Shown: positions 25,723 to 34,525 of the stretch, one piece after another
Layout of the letters: each line of letters begins with the position of its first letter
Position numbering within the stretch: the first letter of the stretch is position 1
Assembly (NCBI GenBank): GCA_963745665.1
Contig: CAVUYE010000002.1
Coordinates: 124,001-188,000 of the forward strand
Origin: Bog-473 sp963745665
GTDB taxonomy: Bacteria > Actinomycetota > Acidimicrobiia > Acidimicrobiales > RAAP-2
Reading direction: 5' to 3'
Length of the DNA stretch: 64,000 bases
Program-made: the position numbers and the translations under genes
The notes under the pieces: generated by a model
Seen by the model: only the letters and a program-made list of their open reading frames with translations
What the model was told of the DNA's origin: nothing
Database searches by the model: none

Positions 25723-27527
25723 ATGCTCCGGCTCTTGCCGCAGTCTCGAGTTACTAGGGCGCTCTTCGTCCCCTTCGCCCTGGTGGCGACCTTGCTCGTG
25801 GCTGCATGCGTCCCCACCGCAGGGGGAGGTACGGCGGCGGCCGCCGGTAGCGCGAACTCCCTGGGGGTCTATGTCGGGTACCAGTCGCCCGGCGGCGTAC
25901 AGGCCTTCGGTCAAGCCGTCGGGGAGCAGCCGTCGTTCGCCATGGACTTCCTTGACGGGGATACCTGGTCCGGAATGATCGACCAGGCCAGCTCGTACAT
26001 GGCGGCCTGGGGGGGTTCCGGCCTCACCATGATCTGGGGCGTCCCGATGCTCCCCAACGACAGCTCGGGCACCGACGGGAGCTCCGGAACCGGGTACAGC
26101 CTGCAGCAAGGGGCAACGGGTGCGTACAACACGTACTTCCTGCAATTGGCCCAGGACATGGTGGCGGGCGGCGAGGCGAATTCGATCATCCGTTTCGGCT
26201 GGGAATTCAATGGCGGGTGGTTCCCCTGGGCCGCCACCGGGCAGGCCGCCGCCTTCATCGGGTATTGGCAGCAGATCGTCGACACCATGCGATCGGTGCC
26301 GGGGCAGCAATTCACGTTCGAGTGGAACCCGACTATCGGCGGCGTGGGCAGCGACAACCTGGCCGACTACTACCCGGGGAACGCGTACGTCGACTACATC
26401 GGCCTCGATGTCTACGACCAGGCCTGGGGCTATTACGGTGCGCCTGGTTGCAGGGGAACGGCATGCCAGCAAGACCAGTTCAATACCATCCTCACCGAGC
26501 CTTTCGGCCTGAACTGGCTGGCCAGCTTCGCCGGTCAGCAGGGCAAGCCAATCGTGTTGCCCGAGTGGGGCCCCGGTGCGTTCAACCCGACGGACCTCAA
26601 CGGCACGTATCAAGACGAGGAGCTCGGTGGCGGTGACGACCCGACCTTCATCAACGACATGATGGGCTGGATAGGCACCCACGACGTGGTCGAGGCCAGC
26701 TACTGGGACTTTCAGCAGGACGCCACGAATTTGGCTCCGTTGAGCGCGGCCGCATTGCAGAACGACCTCGCCGGAGGATTGCCTCCGGCGACCGGGTCTA
26801 TCTCGTCGGGTGGGAGCGCAACGTCATCGTCATCGTCTGGCACCGCGGGGACGGGAGGCGTGACCTCGAGCTCGGGCGGCGGCTTCACCCCGACGCCCGT
26901 TCCTGTCTTTCCGACGAGCGGCCAGGCCGGCTCGGCCCTGACGATTTCGGGGCCGCCTACGGGGGTCACCTCGGAGGGCGCCCTCTTCTCGGCCATCCTG
27001 TCCACGGTGGTGACGGGGCGCGGCGACGCCGGCAGGGGCCGTGACCAGCTCGTCCTGTGTGGCCGTTCCGTGCCGCCCCGGAAGCAACGCGGTCAGCCGT
27101 CGCAACGTGGGACCCGGCGTCCTCGCCCCCGACGACGGTCTTTGCACGGTCTCCGTCTCCAACCCCGGCCATGTCGCGTCGCCTCCTCCTCGGCTTCCGT
27201 GACCCGGCCCGTGCCCAAGACTGACTCGAGAACGAGGATCCGGGTGCCGCACGCTGTGGCATCAGGTGCCTCGGCGGTGCTCACGGCGACGGTCGTCGGA
27301 CGACCGGGCGAGCGGACCGGTACCGTGACTTTCTCCGCGGTGGGGAGCTCGGGACGGGCGCTCACCTGCGCCGGTGGCGACACCGTGCCCCCGTCTCCGG
27401 CGTCGCGACCTGCGACACCACTGCCGCCGTGGCCACCGGATCGCCCTACGTGGTGACGGCCACCTACAGCGGTGACAACACGTTCAATGTCAGCACGTCG
27501 AGTACCCGCACCATCAAGGTGCTCTGA
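25723..27527 (+). pseudogene. GH26-like lipoprotein hydrolase with Ig-like tail, several frameshifts
   Basis: An exported lipoprotein: lipobox LLVAAC puts the lipidated Cys at residue 29. The ~310-residue catalytic domain resembles GH26 mannanase/glucanase-type barrels, with likely acid/base Glu161 in RFGWEFNGGWFPW and nucleophile Glu281 in VLPEWGPG. A Ser/Gly linker (~350-390) leads to Ig-like domains. The tail is broken. Coding sense moves to the +1 frame near 27030 (AGAVTSSSCVAVP), back near 27180 (RIRVPHAVASGASAVLTATV), and to a third frame near 27390 that ends CDTTAAVATGSPYVV...TRTIKVL at 27527. The catalytic part is intact, so a truncated but active enzyme is possible. Start ATG 25723 has AGGAGGGG upstream. 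It lies between type IV secretion genes, opposite the overlapping DUF1275 gene. Confidence 0.75.
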
Positions 27528-28197
27528 TCTCGAGAGGGACCCGGCGGGAGAAGTAGACGGCGGTCACCGTCACGATTCCGGCGGCGATGCCGAGAGCCCA
27601 GGTTGCTCCGGCGTGGAGGACCAGGACGGCGCCCACTAGCGCACCGCCGAACATGGACAGGACCGACGTCGTCCCGAGGCGGGCGTGCGGGTTGGTGCCC
27701 CCTGCCAGCCGCGAACCGGACGCCAGCCTCGTCAACGTCGTGGTCAGCACCGTGGTGGACATGTCGGGGACTCCGATGCGGCGGACGGCGGCGTTCCGTA
27801 GGCCCATGGCCCCGGCTAGGAGTGCGATCACGGTGTAGCGCGGCCACCCGGAGCCGATGGTCGTGACCGAGCCGGCCACCACTGCCGCCGCGGTCGTACA
27901 GGCCGCCTCGATCACCATGGCCAGCAAGAGCAGATTCCGGGCCGGACCGACACGCAGGGCCAGACGGCCCGCCGCCGTTGCGCCGGCGAGAAAGGCCCCC
28001 AGCGCGCACGCGCTGGCCGCGACGGAGAACCCGGGCGCACCGGCGGCGGCGAACCCGATCAGGGCCACGTTGCCCGTCATGTTGGCCGTGAACACGTGCC
28101 CGAGGGCGAGGAAGCTCACGGCGTCCACGAAGCCGCTGACGACGGTCAAGGAGGCCAGGCTGGCTACGAGCGGTGGGGCGGGATGATCCTCACTCAT
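27514..28197 (-). CDS. DUF1275 (YoaK-like) membrane protein
   Basis: A 227-residue protein with about six membrane helices and the family hallmarks: VSGFVDAVSFLALGHVFTANMTGNV near the N-terminus (19-residue core FVDAVSFLALGHVFTANMT), GLRNAAVRRIGVPDMSTTVLT in the middle, and GGALVGAVLV late. DUF1275 proteins are widespread and mostly uncharacterised; transport is a common guess. Start ATG 28197 is chosen for GGAAGGTGG 7 bases upstream, though ATG 28203 is in frame. Its 3' end overlaps that of the convergent GH26-like gene by 14 bases. Confidence 0.85.
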   Translation of the reverse strand: MSEDHPAPPLVASLASLTVVSGFVDAVSFLALGHVFTANMTGNVALIGFAAAGAPGFSVAASACALGAFLAGATAAGRLALRVGPARNLLLLAMVIEAACTTAAAVVAGSVTTIGSGWPRYTVIALLAGAMGLRNAAVRRIGVPDMSTTVLTTTLTRLASGSRLAGGTNPHARLGTTSVLSMFGGALVGAVLVLHAGATWALGIAAGIVTVTAVYFSRRVPLEIRAP

Positions 28198-28289
28198 GTG
28201 CATGCCACCTTCCCCGCGACCGGGGAGATGGTCACGGCTCCGTCAAGGTAACGGAGCCGTCCGGCCACGAGGGCGACCGTTCCCCCGCC

Positions 28290-29573
28290 ATGAGGGAGCG
28301 CGTGCCCAGGGTCCCGGCCCACCAGGTGACGACGCGGAACCTCGGAGCGGCCTACCCGTTCATCGCGGAGGCCGGACTCGGGCGGCGTGGCGTGGTCATC
28401 GGTGACGACCTCCTCGGCGGCTCGTTCGTCTTCGACCCTTTCGAGCTCTACGCGGCGGGCGTGGTGTCCAACCCCAACATGGTGGTGTTCGGGCAGATCG
28501 GCCGAGGCAAGAGCGCCTTCGTCAAGACGTTCCTGTGGCGTCAGGCCGTGTTCGGGCGCCGGGCCTGGGTGGTCGATCCCAAGGGCGAGTACGGCGATCT
28601 GGCAGACGCCTGGGGCGTCCGCCCGGTGTCGCTTCGTCCGGGCGGTGCCATCCGTCTGAATCCGCTCGACCCGGGCCCTGATGCCGACGACGACACCGCC
28701 GGGCCCGACGCCAGCGGGCGCAGGAGAATGGAGTTGCTCTCCTCCCTGGCCAGCGCCTGTCTCGGCCGAGCCCTGGTGCCGCGCGAGCGAGCGGCGCTGG
28801 GCGCGGCCCTGGCCGAGGCCACCCGGGCCACCGCCGTGCCCACGGTGCCGGTGGTGGTCGAGGCGCTCCTCACGCCGACCGCCGACGCCGCCCGCTCGCT
28901 GCGCACCGAGCAGCGCGACCTCTTGGAGGACGGGCGAGATGTCGCGCTGGAGTTGCGCCGGCTCGTGTACGGCGACCTGCGCGGGATGTTCGACGGCCCC
29001 ACCACGACCGGACTCGACCTCTCGTCGCCCCTCGTCGTCCTCGACCTCTCCGCGCTGTACTCGTCGGCCGCGCTCGGTGTCCTGATGGCCTGCGCCACGG
29101 CCTGGTTGCAGGCGGCGCTGGCCCGTGCCGCCGTCGGCGGGGATGGCGCGTCGGGGCGCAGCCGTTTCTTCCTGGTGGTGGACGAGGCCTGGGCGATCCT
29201 CTCCAACCTGGGCGTGGCGCGCTGGCTGCAGTCGTCGTGGAAGCTGTCCCGCGCCTTCGGCGTCTCCAACATCGCCGTGCTCCACCGGGTCTCGGACCTG
29301 CGCTCGGTCGGTGCGTCGGACTCAGAGCAGGTGGCCCTGGCACAGGGGCTGCTGTCGGATTCGGAGACCCGCGTTGTCTACGCGCAGTCGCCGGGCGAGC
29401 TCGAGGCGGCGACCGAGCTTCTCTCCTTGTCGGCCACCGAGACGGATCTGCTTCCACAACTCCGGCGGGGCATCGCCTTGTGGAAGGTGGGACAGCGCTC
29501 GTTCCTGGTGCAGCACCGCCTCAGCGCGACCGAACGCTTCATGGTGGACACCGACGCCGCCATGACGGCGTGA
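28290..29573 (+). CDS. VirB4/TraC-type secretion ATPase (C-terminal motor half)
   Basis: A 427-residue AAA-like ATPase. Walker A is GQIGRGKS (68-75), followed by the VirB4-type VVDPKGEY strand. Walker B is FFLVVDEAW (Asp298, Glu299), and the Arg/Gln-rich C-terminal lobe has SATERFMVDTD. It corresponds to the C-terminal motor domain of VirB4 and lacks the N-terminal domain, which the SCO6880-like protein probably supplies. VirB4 proteins energise assembly and substrate transfer in type IV secretion. Start ATG 28290 precedes RNLGAAYPF; an upstream extension to 28173 is open but less protein-like. The stop overlaps the coupling-protein start as GTGA (29570-29573). Confidence 0.8.
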   Translation: MRERVPRVPAHQVTTRNLGAAYPFIAEAGLGRRGVVIGDDLLGGSFVFDPFELYAAGVVSNPNMVVFGQIGRGKSAFVKTFLWRQAVFGRRAWVVDPKGEYGDLADAWGVRPVSLRPGGAIRLNPLDPGPDADDDTAGPDASGRRRMELLSSLASACLGRALVPRERAALGAALAEATRATAVPTVPVVVEALLTPTADAARSLRTEQRDLLEDGRDVALELRRLVYGDLRGMFDGPTTTGLDLSSPLVVLDLSALYSSAALGVLMACATAWLQAALARAAVGGDGASGRSRFFLVVDEAWAILSNLGVARWLQSSWKLSRAFGVSNIAVLHRVSDLRSVGASDSEQVALAQGLLSDSETRVVYAQSPGELEAATELLSLSATETDLLPQLRRGIALWKVGQRSFLVQHRLSATERFMVDTDAAMTA

Positions 29574-31021
29574 CCGGCCTCACCTCGCTGGTTCTGCCCC
29601 TCGGCCTGGGCGGCGCGTTGGTGGCCGGGATCTCCCAGGCGGGGGGAACGTGGGGAGGGCGGAACCACCGAAAGCCGTCGAGGGGAGCCCGTTGGGCCCG
29701 TCGGCGCGACCTGCGCCCGCTGCTGGTGCCGGCGAACGCCACTCCTCCCGGTCGGCTCCTCCTCGGGGTGTGGGCGGGTGTGACGCGCCAGACGGGCCTG
29801 GCCGCCGAGAGGGCGCAATCCCTGGTCGTGGTCGGGCCCACACAGAGCGGGAAGACCACGAGCCTGGCCGTGCCGGCGATCCTGGGGTGGCAAGGCCCTG
29901 TCCTGGCCGCCAGCGTCAAGAGCGATCTCCTCCGTCACACGCTGGGGACGCGGGCACGCCTGGGGCAGGTGTGGTGTGTCGACCCCACGGGCTGCACGGG
30001 GGCCCGGGTCAGCACCTGGTCGCCCCTCAACGGCTGCCGTCAGTGGCGTGACGCGTGCCGAGCTGCCGCCGAGTTGTGTGAGGCGGCCAAGGGTGACGGG
30101 ACGACCGCGGACGCGGAGTTCTGGTACGCCACCGCCGCCAAGCTCCTGGCGCCGCTCTTCGTCGCGGCGGCGCTCGACCGTCGCTCCATGGCGGACGTGG
30201 TGCGCTGGGTCGACACCCAGGAGGTCGGCGAGGTGGCGGCCATCCTCGAGCGGTCCGCTCCGCCCGAGGTCCTGCAGGCAGCTGAGGCGACCTGGTGTCG
30301 CGACGAGCGGACCCGCAGCTCCATCTACACCACGACGGAAACCGTCCTCGCCCCCTTTGCCCACCCGCCCCCAGGGCCGCCGCCGGTCAGCGCGTTTGAG
30401 CCGGACCACTTGCTGCACGGCGCTCACACGCTCTACCTCTGCGCGCCGGCCCACGACCAGCGGCGGCTGCGCGGGTACTTCACCGCGCTGACACAGGCCG
30501 TGTTGTCGCATGCGTTTGCCCTGGCCACGAAGGCGGGCCGTCCGCTCGACCCGCCACTCCTGGTGGTGCTCGACGAGGCAGCCCACATTGCCCCGCTGCC
30601 CGAGCTCGACGGACTGGCGGCAACCTGTGCGTCACACGGCATACAGATCGTCACGGTCTGGCAGGACCTGGCCCAGGTCAGGGGCCGCTACGGCGCACGG
30701 GCGCCCACGGTTCTCAACAACCACCGGGCGAAGCTCTTTCTGCCCGGCATCGCCGACCCCGACACGTTGGAGTACGTCAGCCGCCTCATCGGCGACGAGG
30801 AGGTGTCCCACCCTTCGGTGACGCGTGATCCGCAGGGACGCCGCTCCACGACGTCGACGACGGGGCCGCGCCGGTTGCTCCCACCCGAGGAGCTGCGGTG
30901 CCTACCGCTCGGCCGCGCCGTGCTGGTCTACGGGACGCTGCCGCCGGCCCGGCTGCAGTTGCGACCCTGGTGGGCGCGCCGTGGCCAGTCGTGGAAGCGC
31001 AGGCCGGAGCGGACTCTCTGA
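29570..31021 (+). CDS. VirD4/TraG-type coupling ATPase
   Basis: A 483-residue coupling protein that would recruit substrates (DNA or protein) to the secretion channel. One short N-terminal hydrophobic segment (~5-22) may anchor it. Walker A is VVVGPTQSGKTT (~87-97), Walker B LLVVLDEAAH (Asp335, Glu336), and TVWQDLAQVRGRYG is the typical TraG/TraD arginine segment. Members are hexameric inner-membrane pumps. Start GTG 29570 is set by the GTGA overlap with the VirB4-like gene. No relaxase or integrase gene lies nearby in this window, so DNA transfer is not established. Confidence 0.82.
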   Translation: MTGLTSLVLPLGLGGALVAGISQAGGTWGGRNHRKPSRGARWARRRDLRPLLVPANATPPGRLLLGVWAGVTRQTGLAAERAQSLVVVGPTQSGKTTSLAVPAILGWQGPVLAASVKSDLLRHTLGTRARLGQVWCVDPTGCTGARVSTWSPLNGCRQWRDACRAAAELCEAAKGDGTTADAEFWYATAAKLLAPLFVAAALDRRSMADVVRWVDTQEVGEVAAILERSAPPEVLQAAEATWCRDERTRSSIYTTTETVLAPFAHPPPGPPPVSAFEPDHLLHGAHTLYLCAPAHDQRRLRGYFTALTQAVLSHAFALATKAGRPLDPPLLVVLDEAAHIAPLPELDGLAATCASHGIQIVTVWQDLAQVRGRYGARAPTVLNNHRAKLFLPGIADPDTLEYVSRLIGDEEVSHPSVTRDPQGRRSTTSTTGPRRLLPPEELRCLPLGRAVLVYGTLPPARLQLRPWWARRGQSWKRRPERTL

Positions 31022-31036
31022 CCCGACGTGGTCACC

Positions 31037-31066
31037 TTGCCCTGCGCGGCACCCCTTCCGTAGTCT
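31037..31066 (+). promoter_or_regulatory. Promoter of the aldehyde dehydrogenase gene
   Basis: TTGCCC (31037-31042), an 18-base spacer, then TAGTCT (31061-31066), with the ATG 33 bases further on behind AGAGGAAGGGG. This is a good match to a housekeeping promoter with a leader. Confidence 0.45.
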
Positions 31067-31098
31067 CGCTCTGGGATTCCAGAGGAAGGGGCCAGGCC

Positions 31099-32571
31099 AT
31101 GACCGATCAACAGGGTGGCGGCGAAGTACGCATGCTCATCGACGGAGAACTCGTCGAAGCCGCGTCGGGCAAGCGGTTCGAGAACATCAATCCGGCCACC
31201 GAAGAAGTGCTCGGCGAGGTGGCTGATGCGTCGGCCGAGGACATGCAGCGGGCCATTGACTCCTCCCGCCGTGCCTTCGACGAGACCGACTGGTCGACGA
31301 ACCACGCCTTCCGCAAGCGCTGCCTCGAGCAGTTGCAGTCCGCGCTCGAGGCGGAGCGGGAGGCCTACCGCGAGGAGATCATCGCCGAGGTCGGCTCGCC
31401 GCGCATGATGACTTTCGCGGCGCAGGTCGACTGGCCGATCGACGAGGCCCTGGGCTGGCCGACCAAGATGATCGACGAGTTCGCCTGGGAGCGGTCGCTC
31501 CCCGACTCCGAGATGATGGGTATGAAGAGCCGGCGCGGCGTCATCAAGGAGCCCATGGGCGTCATCGGGTCGATCGTGCCGTGGAACTACCCGCTGGAGG
31601 TCACGCTCAACAAGCTGGGCCCGATCCTGGCCACCGGCAACACGACGATCATCAAGCCGGCGCCGGACACGCCCTGGAATGCCACCCGCCTCGGTCGGCT
31701 CATCGCCGAGAAGACGGACATCCCGGCGGGCGTCGTCAACGTGGTGACCTCGTCCGACCACCTGGTCGGCGAGGAACTGACGCTGTCGCCCAAGGTCGAC
31801 CTGATTTCGTTCACCGGCTCGACCGCCACCGGCAAGCGGATCATGGAGAAGGGCGCGGCCACGCTGAAGCGGGTCTTCCTGGAGCTCGGTGGCAAGTCGG
31901 CCATGATCGTGCTGGACGACGCCGACTTCGCCTCGACGGTCCCGATGGCCTCCATGGTGTGCGTGCACGCCGGCCAGGGCTGCGCCATGCAGACCCGGCT
32001 CCTGCTCCCTCGTTCCCGCTACGACGAGGGCGTCGAGCTCATCGCCGCCGGCATGGCCGGAGTGCCCTACGGCGACCCGTCGAGCGACGCCGTGGTCATG
32101 GGCCCGGTCGTGAGCGCCCGCCAGCGTGACCGGGTGCTCGGCTACATCGCCAAGGGCCAGGAGGAAGGGGCCAAGTTGGTCTTCGGTGGCGGTCGCCCGT
32201 CCGACCAACCCAAGGGGTGGTTCGTGGAGCCGACCCTCTTCGTCGACGTCGACAACTCCATGACCATTGCCCAGGAGGAGATCTTCGGGCCGGTCCTGTG
32301 CGTGATCCCCTACGAGGACGACGACGACGCCGTCCGTATCGCCAACGAGAGCAACTACGGCCTGTCGGGCGGCGTGGTGTCGGCGTCGGAGGAGCGGGCC
32401 ACCTCGATCGCCCGCCGCATCCGGACCGGCTCCATCAGCGTCAACGGGGGCTTGTGGTACGGCGCGGACTCACCGTACGGCGGCTACAAGGACAGCGGGA
32501 TCGGCCGGCAATGTGGCATCGAGGGCCTCGAGCAGTACCTGGAGACCAAGGCCATCGCCTGGCCCGGCTGA
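31099..32571 (+). CDS. NAD(P)-dependent aldehyde dehydrogenase
   Basis: A 490-residue ALDH-superfamily enzyme oxidising an aldehyde to an acid. Catalytic Cys295 lies in HAGQGCAMQT and the general base Glu262 in FLELGGKSA; cofactor-binding segments IVPWNYP, IIKPAPDTPWNA and FTGSTATGKRI are present, as is the C-terminal YGGYKDSGIGRQCG. Start ATG 31099 has AGAGGAAGGGG upstream. It stands alone between the coupling ATPase and a divergently oriented operon that also contains an ALDH. Substrate unknown; the surrounding P450 and CoA genes suggest aldehydes from alkyl or terpenoid breakdown. Confidence 0.92.
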   Translation: MTDQQGGGEVRMLIDGELVEAASGKRFENINPATEEVLGEVADASAEDMQRAIDSSRRAFDETDWSTNHAFRKRCLEQLQSALEAEREAYREEIIAEVGSPRMMTFAAQVDWPIDEALGWPTKMIDEFAWERSLPDSEMMGMKSRRGVIKEPMGVIGSIVPWNYPLEVTLNKLGPILATGNTTIIKPAPDTPWNATRLGRLIAEKTDIPAGVVNVVTSSDHLVGEELTLSPKVDLISFTGSTATGKRIMEKGAATLKRVFLELGGKSAMIVLDDADFASTVPMASMVCVHAGQGCAMQTRLLLPRSRYDEGVELIAAGMAGVPYGDPSSDAVVMGPVVSARQRDRVLGYIAKGQEEGAKLVFGGGRPSDQPKGWFVEPTLFVDVDNSMTIAQEEIFGPVLCVIPYEDDDDAVRIANESNYGLSGGVVSASEERATSIARRIRTGSISVNGGLWYGADSPYGGYKDSGIGRQCGIEGLEQYLETKAIAWPG

Positions 32572-32599
32572 CTCTGGTTCGGGTCTGAGGTCCGGATTC

Positions 32600-33193
32600 T
32601 CAGGCGGACCATTCGGCCAGCAGCTCGTCCGTCGTGGCGAGGCGGGCCACGAAGGAGAGGCTGTGCCGGAGCATCGACGCGTGATGCTCGGGTGGCGTGC
32701 CGACCGAGGCATCGCTGGCCACCGTGACTCCGAAGTCCTCGTCGGCCGCGCCCACGGCGGTCAAAGGGATAGCCAGGTTGGTCGAGACGCCCGCCACGAC
32801 GACGTCCTCCATGCCCATGTTGCGCAGGATGGACAGGACCTCGGTGCGGTACACCGGTGAGATCCCCTGGTGGCGCGGCAGTACCAGGTCGTCGGGACCG
32901 ATACCGATCTCGGGCACGATCTCGAGCGCCGCGTCCGACTCCTGCCAGTCCGCCGTCGACGCGGTGGCGCGCATGAGCGGGGAGCGCTGGCTGGCCGAAC
33001 GGCCACCGGCCAAGGGCAGATAGGTCAGGTGCACGACCTGTACGCCAACGCTGCGGGCGCCGCGGGCGAGGCGAGCCATGGCGGCGAGCGCGGGCCGGGC
33101 CGCCTCGGCCAGTGCCGGGAGCACCGAGAGGTCACCGATGACCCCGCGCTGGCACTCCACGAAGAGCAGCGCCGTCGTGCGGGGCGGGCTCAT
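32600..33193 (-). CDS. Isochorismatase-like hydrolase, altered active site
   Basis: A 197-residue protein with the isochorismatase-like (nicotinamidase) Rossmann fold. The family's Asp-Lys-Cys triad is changed in all three places: the usual Asp after strand 1 reads Glu13 (LLFVECQ), the Lys position reads Arg107 (LVLPRHQG) and the Cys reads Ala141 (GVSTNLAIP). True isochorismatases also lack the Cys, so activity is not excluded, but amidase chemistry of the Cys type is unlikely. It follows the CoA-transferase gene by 18 bases on the same strand and probably belongs to that operon. Confidence 0.78.
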   Translation of the reverse strand: MSPPRTTALLFVECQRGVIGDLSVLPALAEAARPALAAMARLARGARSVGVQVVHLTYLPLAGGRSASQRSPLMRATASTADWQESDAALEIVPEIGIGPDDLVLPRHQGISPVYRTEVLSILRNMGMEDVVVAGVSTNLAIPLTAVGAADEDFGVTVASDASVGTPPEHHASMLRHSLSFVARLATTDELLAEWSA

Positions 33194-33211
33194 CAGATCA
33201 GTGCCCGGACA

Positions 33212-34438
33212 TCAGGCCAGGACCCCGGCCACCTTGAGCTCGATCATCTCTTCCTCGCTGCAGTCGATGTCGGCGAGGATCTCCTCGCAGTGCTCGTTGA
33301 ACTCGGGCGCCCGTTTCGGCGGCGAGGGCACGCCGGCGAATTGCACGGGCGTCGTCACGAGGGTGAAGGCCGTGCCGTCTGCGGTGGCGGTCTCGCCCAG
33401 GTGGCCATTCGCCTCGACCTGTACGTCCTTGGTGACCTCGATGCTGTCCTGGGCGACGGCCCACTGTCCTTCGAAGGCGTCCAAGCGGTCCCGCCATTCA
33501 CTGAGGGGTGCCGACTCGAACGCCTCCTTGAGAATGGCGCGGGCCTCGCCGGCGTTGGCGGCCAGCTGCTCGTGCGAGGAGAACCGCTCGTCGGTGATGA
33601 GGTCCTCGCGCCCGATGACGCGGCAGGCGCTCGGCCAGTAGCGGAAGCCCTGCAGGCAGGAGAAGGCCAGGAACCGGTTGTCCTCCGTGAGGTACGTGCC
33701 GACCAGCGGATTGGGTAGGCCGGGGCCGCCTCCCTTGCTCGGACCGGGACGCCAGGGCCTGTCGAGCTGCAGCGACAGGGCGATGGCGGGGCTCATGGCC
33801 CACATGCCCACACCGAGCAGCGAGACGTCGAGCGGGAGCGCCTCACCGGTGCGCTCGCGGTGGAACAGCGCGCCGAGGATGCCGCCGGCGATCGTCATCC
33901 CACCGATGGAGTCCCCGTATCCAGGTCCGGGTTGTCCGGCGAGATAGTCGACGTCGGTCGGCGTGGTCCCCATGGCGCTGCCGGCCCGGCACCAGTAGCT
34001 CAAGAAGTCGTAGCCGCCACGGTCGGCCTCCGGGCCGCGCTCACCGGCACCCGTGCCGGCCACGTAGATGATGTTGGGGTTGTGGGCCTTGATGTCCTCG
34101 AGCTCGATGTGCAGCTTCTTCCTGACGGCGGGCACCTTGTTCGTCAGGAAGACGTCACAGGTCGCGGCCAGCCGGTAGATGAGGTCGAGGCCCTGGGGCG
34201 TGCTGACGTCGATGCCGATGCTCTTCTTGCCGCGGTTGGAGTGCTCCAGCAGCACGTGCACGGCGCCCATCGAAGGCATGACCCCGCTGGAGGCCAGACC
34301 GCGCATCGCGTCGCCCCTTTCGGGGTGCTCGACCTTGATCACCTCGGCGCCCCAGTCGGCCAGGATGGCCGAGGCCGCCGGCACGAAGGTGTGCTCGGCG
34401 ACCTCGAGGATGCGCACACCCTTCATGATCTCTGCCAA
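33212..34438 (-). CDS. Family III acyl-CoA transferase (CaiB/BaiF-like)
   Basis: A 408-residue enzyme that moves CoA between carboxylic acids through an aspartyl-CoA intermediate. The first domain starts GVRILEVAEHTFVPAASAIL, with IKVEHPERGDAMR (CoA-binding edge) and GKKSIGIDV; the catalytic Asp is most likely Asp176 in GYGDSIGG. The chain is complete and of normal length. Start TTG 34438 is supported by GGGGAGGAA 5 bases upstream, with ATG 34426 as alternative. It sits between an ALDH (upstream) and the isochorismatase-like gene, as if acid made by the ALDH were activated next. Confidence 0.9.
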   Translation of the reverse strand: MAEIMKGVRILEVAEHTFVPAASAILADWGAEVIKVEHPERGDAMRGLASSGVMPSMGAVHVLLEHSNRGKKSIGIDVSTPQGLDLIYRLAATCDVFLTNKVPAVRKKLHIELEDIKAHNPNIIYVAGTGAGERGPEADRGGYDFLSYWCRAGSAMGTTPTDVDYLAGQPGPGYGDSIGGMTIAGGILGALFHRERTGEALPLDVSLLGVGMWAMSPAIALSLQLDRPWRPGPSKGGGPGLPNPLVGTYLTEDNRFLAFSCLQGFRYWPSACRVIGREDLITDERFSSHEQLAANAGEARAILKEAFESAPLSEWRDRLDAFEGQWAVAQDSIEVTKDVQVEANGHLGETATADGTAFTLVTTPVQFAGVPSPPKRAPEFNEHCEEILADIDCSEEEMIELKVAGVLA

Positions 34439-34525
34439 TTGAATTCCTCCCCAACGCGAATGAAGGACGCAGCTTCTCTGATCTGCTCAGCGCGACGCCA
34501 ACCGGACGTCAGGTGAGGAGGTGCT

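Noticed and set aside
22249..31021. Integrative conjugative element with att sites
   Set aside because: No relaxase, integrase, excisionase or flanking direct repeat was found inside the window.
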